From Streptomyces sp. NBC_00568 (GTDB lineage: Bacteria > Actinomycetota > Actinomycetes > Streptomycetales > Streptomycetaceae), in the NCBI RefSeq assembly GCF_026341855.1, contig NZ_JAPENW010000001.1, positions 124,001-188,000 of the forward strand: DNA of 64,000 nt, read 5' to 3'. Shown here piece by piece: positions 60,143 to 64,000 of the stretch. The notes below the pieces were generated by a model. That model saw only the letters and a list, made by a program, of their open reading frames with translations, had not been told where the DNA came from and did no database searches. The position numbers and the translations under genes are program-made. Positions within the stretch are counted from its first letter, which is position 1. Each line of letters begins with the position of its first letter.

Positions 60143-60172
60143 GCGCACCGCCGGGCGCCCCTGTCCCGGCCC

Positions 60173-60207
60173 CGCGCGGAGCGGGCATTTCTGACCCGCT
60201 CCGCGCG
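60173..60207. terminator. Bidirectional hairpin between convergent genes
   Basis: A perfect 13-bp stem (CGCGCGGAGCGGG, 60173-60185, and its complement, 60195-60207) has a 9-nt loop. It lies 30 bp past the DUF2510-protein stop and faces the convergent TetR gene. There is no T tract, as is common for streptomycete terminators. Confidence 0.75.
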
Positions 60208-60416
60208 CCGAGCCGGGCATCCCCGTCCCGTCCACCCGCCGAGCGGGTCTTCCCGTCGGCTCGCGCGCGGGGTCCGTGGGCATGCATCGGCCGGATGGGG
60301 CGCCCCTCCGCTCAAGGGGAACCCCACCCGGCCGGTGGGTGCGCGCCGCCCCCGTCCCCACGGTGCGGCGCGTTACAGGCCGACGTCCTGTCATCCCGAG
60401 GACGGCGGCCTGAGTC

Positions 60417-61034
60417 TCAGGTCAGGCCGAGCGTCGGCAGCACGACCGCCTCCACGAACTGTGTGAGATACGCCGCGTCCGCGTACTGGCCCTCCAGAAG
60501 GGGGCGCACCCGCAGGACCCCGAGCATCTGCGCCGGGATGAACTCGAGCGCCGGGTGATCGGCGGCGACCTCGCCGCGCTCGACGGCCCGGCTGATCATC
60601 TGCCTCAGCTCGGCGACCTCGGGCTCCACGAGAGCGTCACGGAGCGCCTGCTGGAGCTCCTTGTCCTGCATCACGGCGTTGCCGAGGCCCTGCAGCAGCT
60701 GTGTGCTGTCACGGGCCGACCATTCGCCCGCGGCCCTGGCCGCCTCGCGCAGGTCCCCGGCGAGCGAGCCGGTGTCGATGCCCGTGAACCGCGGACAGCG
60801 GTTGTTGCGCAGCGCGGCGGCCACGAACTGGGGCTTCGTCTTCCACTGCCGGTAGAGCGTGGACTTGCTGCATCGCGTGCTGGCGGCGACGCCCTCCATG
60901 GTGAGCGCCTCGTAGCCGCATTCCCGGATCTGCTCGAGCACGGCGTCGTAGAACTCCTGCTCACGCTCGGGCGTGATCTTGGAGCGGCGCGAGGCGACGA
61001 CCGTCTCCGGTCCGTCCGCGGCCTGCGACGTCAT
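60417..61034 (-). CDS. TetR/AcrR-family transcriptional regulator
   Basis: A 205-aa protein from ATG 61034 with GAGGAGA six or seven bases upstream. The HTH is YEALTMEGVAASTRCSKSTLYRQW (recognition helix CSKSTLYRQW), followed by a C-terminal ligand domain (LVEPEVAELRQMISRAVERG, FIPAQMLGVLRVRPLLEGQY) of the TetR_C type. A tandem operator array lies 70-145 bp upstream, between it and the divergent PAP2 gene. Autorepression and control of PAP2-transporter genes are likely. Confidence 0.92.
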   Translation of the reverse strand: MTSQAADGPETVVASRRSKITPEREQEFYDAVLEQIRECGYEALTMEGVAASTRCSKSTLYRQWKTKPQFVAAALRNNRCPRFTGIDTGSLAGDLREAARAAGEWSARDSTQLLQGLGNAVMQDKELQQALRDALVEPEVAELRQMISRAVERGEVAADHPALEFIPAQMLGVLRVRPLLEGQYADAAYLTQFVEAVVLPTLGLT

Positions 61035-61101
61035 GGCGCTTCTCCTCGCTGGAAACCGGCCGACGCCGGTGCGGTCTTGCATCCACTCTAATCGATACGT
61101 C

Positions 61102-61179
61102 AGTGTACCGGTACGCCTCCGTATCGGTACACTCCCGTATCGGTACACTGTCGTATCGGTACACTGCCGTATCGATGAG
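61102..61179. promoter_or_regulatory. 16-bp tandem operator array between TetR and PAP2 genes
   Basis: GTATCGGTACACT plus three variable bases repeats at 61121, 61137 and 61153 with a partial fourth unit at 61169. An inverted half AGTGTACCGGTAC precedes them at 61102-61114. Pairs of halves form TetR-like palindromes. The array lies in the divergent promoter region of the TetR gene. Confidence 0.75.
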
Positions 61180-61294
61180 TCTCGGACAGCATCCACTCCT
61201 CCCGCACCCGGAGATCGGGCGGACGTCGAGTGGATCCTGTCCCGGGCTCACCGCGCACCACCCCACACCAGACCGTCAGCGAGGGGGCCGGGGG

Positions 61295-62191
61295 ATGGAT
61301 TCCCGAACCGAGCCTGCAGATTCCGCATCCGAGTCCGCATCAGAACCGGAGCCGCCCGACGCGGCCATACCGGCGGCCGCGTCACGAGACGCGGCCGCCC
61401 CGGTACGCCCGCACGACACCGTCGCGCGCCCGCCGCTGCTGCGGGAGCTGCTGCTCGTCGTCGGACTCTTCGTCGTCTACAAGGCCGGCCGCGTGCTGGC
61501 CACCGGCCACACCGACCAGGCCTTCACGGACGCGCACCGCGTCTGGGACTGGGAACGATTCCTGCACCTGCCGGACGAGGGCGCCCTCCAGGGCACGCTG
61601 CTGCACAGCGACTCGCTCGTGCACATCGCGAACACCTACTACGCGACGGTCCACTTCCCGGCCACCGCCGCCTTCCTGGTCTGGCTGTATCTGCGGCGCC
61701 CCGCGCACTACGTGTGGGCCCGCCGGGTCCTCGCCCTGGTCACCGCCGCCGCCCTGGTCGGGCACCTCACCTTCCCGCTCGCACCGCCGCGGCTGCTCGC
61801 CGGGACGGGTCTCGTCGACACCGGCCAGGTGTACGGGCCCACGGTGTACGGAGCGCACCCGGCGGCCGACACGATGGCGAACCAGTTCGCGGCGATGCCG
61901 TCGCTGCACTTCGGCTGGGCACTGATGGTCGCGATCGGCCTGATCGCGACGACCCGGTCGCGCCTGCGCCCGCTGTGGCTGCTGCATCCGCTGCTCACCC
62001 TGCTGGTGATCGTCGGCACCGCGAACCACTACTGGCTCGACGCGATCGTCGCGACCGCGCTGCTCTGCGTCGCTCTCGCCGTCGTCCACCCGCCGCACCG
62101 GACGGTGACGACCGCGGGACGGCACCAGGAGCACGACCTCGCCGAGGCCCCCGTACGGGATCTGCCCGAACTCGTGGGAGCCGGGCGATGA
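61295..62191 (+). CDS. PAP2-family membrane phosphatase
   Basis: A 298-aa integral membrane protein read from ATG 61295 after GGGGG. It has about six helices after a polar N-terminus of 50 residues. PAP2 catalytic blocks are QFAAMPSLHFGWALMVAIG (SxxH) and TANHYWLDAIVATALL (HxxxD), as in bacterial PAP2 and inositolphosphotransferase-like proteins. It would act on phospholipid phosphates at the membrane. Its stop overlaps the next start (ATGA). Confidence 0.9.
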   Translation: MDSRTEPADSASESASEPEPPDAAIPAAASRDAAAPVRPHDTVARPPLLRELLLVVGLFVVYKAGRVLATGHTDQAFTDAHRVWDWERFLHLPDEGALQGTLLHSDSLVHIANTYYATVHFPATAAFLVWLYLRRPAHYVWARRVLALVTAAALVGHLTFPLAPPRLLAGTGLVDTGQVYGPTVYGAHPAADTMANQFAAMPSLHFGWALMVAIGLIATTRSRLRPLWLLHPLLTLLVIVGTANHYWLDAIVATALLCVALAVVHPPHRTVTTAGRHQEHDLAEAPVRDLPELVGAGR

Positions 62192-63144
62192 CCCCGACGC
62201 TCGCCGCCATCGTCCTGTCCCTCTTCTCCGCGGCGGCCTACGCCGCCGCGGCCGTCGCCCAGGAGCGGCTCGCCGCCCGGTCGGCCGGCTCGGGCACGCT
62301 GCGCCTGCTGGCCCGCGGCGCCTGGTGGTGGTCGGTGACGCTCAACGCCTCGGCCGCACTGCTGCACGTCGCGGCCCTCAAGTACGGAACGCTCACCCTG
62401 GTCCAGCCGCTGGGGGCACTGACGCTCGTGGCGGCTGTGCCGCTGGGCGCGCGGGTCGCCGGACGGCGGGTCACCGCGGTCGAGTGGCGCGGTACGGCGC
62501 TCACCCTGCTCGGCCTCGCCGCACTGCTCGTCAGCGCGTCCGGACCCGCGCCCGACGATGTGCTGAGCCTGCCGCAGGCGCTGGCCGTCGCCGGTACGAC
62601 CGCCGTACTCATCGGCGGGCTGTCGCGCGGCGCGCGGCCGGGCCTGCGGCACGCGACGGCCTCCGGGTTCGCCTCGGGCGTGGCGTCGGCTCTCACCCAG
62701 ACCGTGACGGTGGCCGCCACGGACCGCTCGGACTCCCTGATGAGCGCCCAAGTGGTCGTGGTGGCACTGCTCGTGGCGGTCTTCGCGGCGGGCGGACTGC
62801 TGTTGTCGCAGACCGCGTATCAGGGCGGACTCGGCGCTCCGCTGGCCGTCGTGACGCTCGCCAACCCGCTGGCCGCGGCGGTGATCGGACTGTCGCTGCT
62901 CGGCGAACGCCTCCAGGGCGGCGCGGCGGGCGTCCTGCTCGCGCTCGCCGGAGCGTCGGTCGCCGGGTGGGGCGTGGTGACGCTGTCCCGCTCGGCACCC
63001 GAGCCGGCCGCGGACCCGGTGGACACCCTGGTGGACGACGAGCATCCCGTCGCCGCGGTGCTGGCCCTGGAGCCCGGATCGGCGGCGTACGAGCCCTCGT
63101 TGCTGCCTCAGCAGCCCAACTCGGGCCACCTCACGTCCCTGTAG
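62188..63144 (+). CDS. DMT-superfamily (EamA-like) transporter
   Basis: A 318-aa membrane protein with nine or ten hydrophobic segments and a polar C-terminal tail. It has AVAQERLAARSAG after helix 1, YGTLTLVQPLGALTLVAAVP in the first half and QGGLGAPLAVVTLANPLAAA with VIGLSLLGERL in the second. The paired halves are typical of DMT/NIPA-like transporters. It is coupled to the PAP2 gene (ATGA overlap) and is probably under the same TetR control. Substrate unknown. Confidence 0.85.
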   Translation: MTPTLAAIVLSLFSAAAYAAAAVAQERLAARSAGSGTLRLLARGAWWWSVTLNASAALLHVAALKYGTLTLVQPLGALTLVAAVPLGARVAGRRVTAVEWRGTALTLLGLAALLVSASGPAPDDVLSLPQALAVAGTTAVLIGGLSRGARPGLRHATASGFASGVASALTQTVTVAATDRSDSLMSAQVVVVALLVAVFAAGGLLLSQTAYQGGLGAPLAVVTLANPLAAAVIGLSLLGERLQGGAAGVLLALAGASVAGWGVVTLSRSAPEPAADPVDTLVDDEHPVAAVLALEPGSAAYEPSLLPQQPNSGHLTSL

Positions 63145-63290
63145 GGCCCTGGAGGAACAGCCCCGCCCCCCGTCGGGAACGGACTCGGGTCACCACGGGA
63201 AGCCGGCTCACGTCCTCGCGGGGAGGCGACGCCGAGGGCGACCGGCGGACGCGACACGTGGCCGGCGGTCGTGAGGGGCGCAACAGACAC

Positions 63291-63326
63291 GAAGGGCGGC
63301 CGCGGAGAGATCCGCAGCCGCCCTTC
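63291..63326. terminator. Bidirectional hairpin before the scramblase-related gene
   Basis: GAAGGGCGGC (63291-63300) pairs with GCCGCCCTTC (63317-63326), and an inner CGCGGA/TCCGC stem extends it. It lies between the convergent DMT transporter stop (63144) and the scramblase-related stop (63343). Confidence 0.8.
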
Positions 63327-63342
63327 CGCACATCCGGTCCGG

Positions 63343-64000
63343 TTAACCCAGTCCGCGGGAGTCCTGCTTGAGCGCCGTGTCGACGGTCAGCGCCGTCGCG
63401 ACGACGAGGCTCAGCAGCGGCTCGGGGAGCTGGAAGTGGATCTGCAGGACGTAGTTGTCCGCGGTCGTGAACATCGTCTTGGCGAGGCCTTCCCAGGTCT
63501 TCGTGATCCGGGCCACCTCGTTGTCCGTGTGGTCGACGATCGCGAAGTTCCAGGCACGCCAGTTCTCCGCCTTGATCGCACCGACCTTCTGGCCGTTGAC
63601 GTTCATCGCGAAGTTGATCTTGCCGATCATGTTCTGCTGGACTATCTCGCCGACGGGCGAACCGTCCGGACGCGACACGATCACCCGCGACTTGAGGAAC
63701 TTCGCGGGGCGGGTGAGCAGCAGCTGCGGCTGGCCGTGCGCGTCACGGATCTCCAGCTTGTGCGTCATGAACTGGTCGAGGCTGGAGACGAAGCGCAGGA
63801 TCTTCTTGAGCACGCCCTGGCCGACCTGGACGACCGAGCCGATCAGATTGCCCTGCTGGTCCATGACCTTGTACTCGTTGGTCAGCTCGATCAGCTTGGC
63901 CTTCTGGTTCACCACCAGGACCGGCTCGGTGAACAGGCTGCCGCCGCCGACGACGCTGGGGGCCACCCCGGCCTGCTGCTGCACCTGACGCTGCACGCGC
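63343..64000 (-). CDS. Phospholipid scramblase-related protein, 5' end beyond window
   Basis: At least 218 residues of a tubby/LOR-like domain. The sequence includes GGSLFTEPVLVVNQKAKLI, LTNEYKVMDQQGNLIGSVVQ, FVSSLDQFMTHKLEIRDAHG and a hydrophobic C-terminal segment PLLSLVVATALTVDTAL. The frame is still open at the window edge. Streptomycete relatives usually carry an N-terminal DUF2510 and Gln-rich linker ending RVQRQVQQQAGVAP, so the GTG at 63996 is probably internal. Function in bacteria is not established. Confidence 0.88.
   Translation of the reverse strand, partial: RVQRQVQQQAGVAPSVVGGGSLFTEPVLVVNQKAKLIELTNEYKVMDQQGNLIGSVVQVGQGVLKKILRFVSSLDQFMTHKLEIRDAHGQPQLLLTRPAKFLKSRVIVSRPDGSPVGEIVQQNMIGKINFAMNVNGQKVGAIKAENWRAWNFAIVDHTDNEVARITKTWEGLAKTMFTTADNYVLQIHFQLPEPLLSLVVATALTVDTALKQDSRGLG

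Overview
The window is high-GC actinobacterial DNA and almost certainly comes from a Streptomyces chromosome. It encodes an SsgA-like sporulation protein, a WhiB-like iron-sulfur regulator, F420/LLM-type oxidoreductases, a mycothiol-dependent maleylpyruvate isomerase-family protein and a pcaV-pcaIJFHGBL beta-ketoadipate cluster. GTG and TTG starts and 1-4 base gene overlaps are frequent. One in-frame TTA (bldA-dependent) codon was found.

Layout. 1-1.6 kb: an ECF-type sigma factor coupled to a CU044_5270-type membrane protein. 1.6-4.4 kb: a decayed secreted-protein gene and a large TerD protein fused to a PD-(D/E)XK nuclease-like domain. 4.4-10.9 kb: an accessory zone with small orphan genes, four 3' tRNA fragments (Ser-UGA, Arg-CCU twice, Pro-CGG) and a duplicated 115-bp segment, which reads as a graveyard of tRNA-targeting integrative elements. 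10.9-14.8 kb: a TauE exporter, a truncated YnfA gene, an IclR regulator and a benzoylformate-decarboxylase-like TPP enzyme. 14.9-21.7 kb: a minus-strand acyl-CoA catabolic operon in the order CoA-transferase, LLM oxidoreductase, acyl-CoA dehydrogenase, thiolase, FadB-like protein. 21.9-34.3 kb: mostly single genes, namely YjbR-like, saccharopine-dehydrogenase-like, endonuclease V, YciI, LLM oxidoreductase, BNR protein, ssgD, PEP mutase/isocitrate lyase family, GPP34, ABC-F, DDAH-type hydrolase and acyl-ACP desaturase. 34.4-40.6 kb: a 1,162-aa solenoid protein, a WhiB-like protein, a VOC protein and a LacI regulator. 40.6-42.8 kb: an IS5-family insertion sequence with a second isolated IS end. 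42.8-46.2 kb: a prim-pol (LigD polymerase-like) gene and an ATP-dependent DNA ligase, divergent, then a DUF3048 lipoprotein. 46.2-53.3 kb: the protocatechuate branch of the beta-ketoadipate pathway. 53.7-59.0 kb: a LuxR-type large ATPase that lacks its HTH, divergent from an MHS transporter-anmK operon. 59.1-64 kb: a DUF2510 protein, a TetR regulator, a PAP2-DMT transporter pair and a scramblase-related protein running off the edge.

The pca genes form one coupled unit. PcaHG cleaves protocatechuate, PcaB and the PcaD-PcaC fusion PcaL take the product to 3-oxoadipate, PcaIJ adds CoA and PcaF cleaves to acetyl-CoA and succinyl-CoA. The divergent MarR protein PcaV faces an operator-like pair of interleaved inverted repeats. 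Several other intergenic regions carry operator-like DNA: three 15-bp direct repeats before the desaturase, a 16-bp tandem array before the TetR gene, a palindrome inside the ABC-F promoter, and a spaced inverted repeat before the transporter-anmK pair.

All calls come from reading motifs and reading frames by eye; no database search was run. Family names rest on recognised motifs. Exact starts are noted where a ribosome-binding site decides them.
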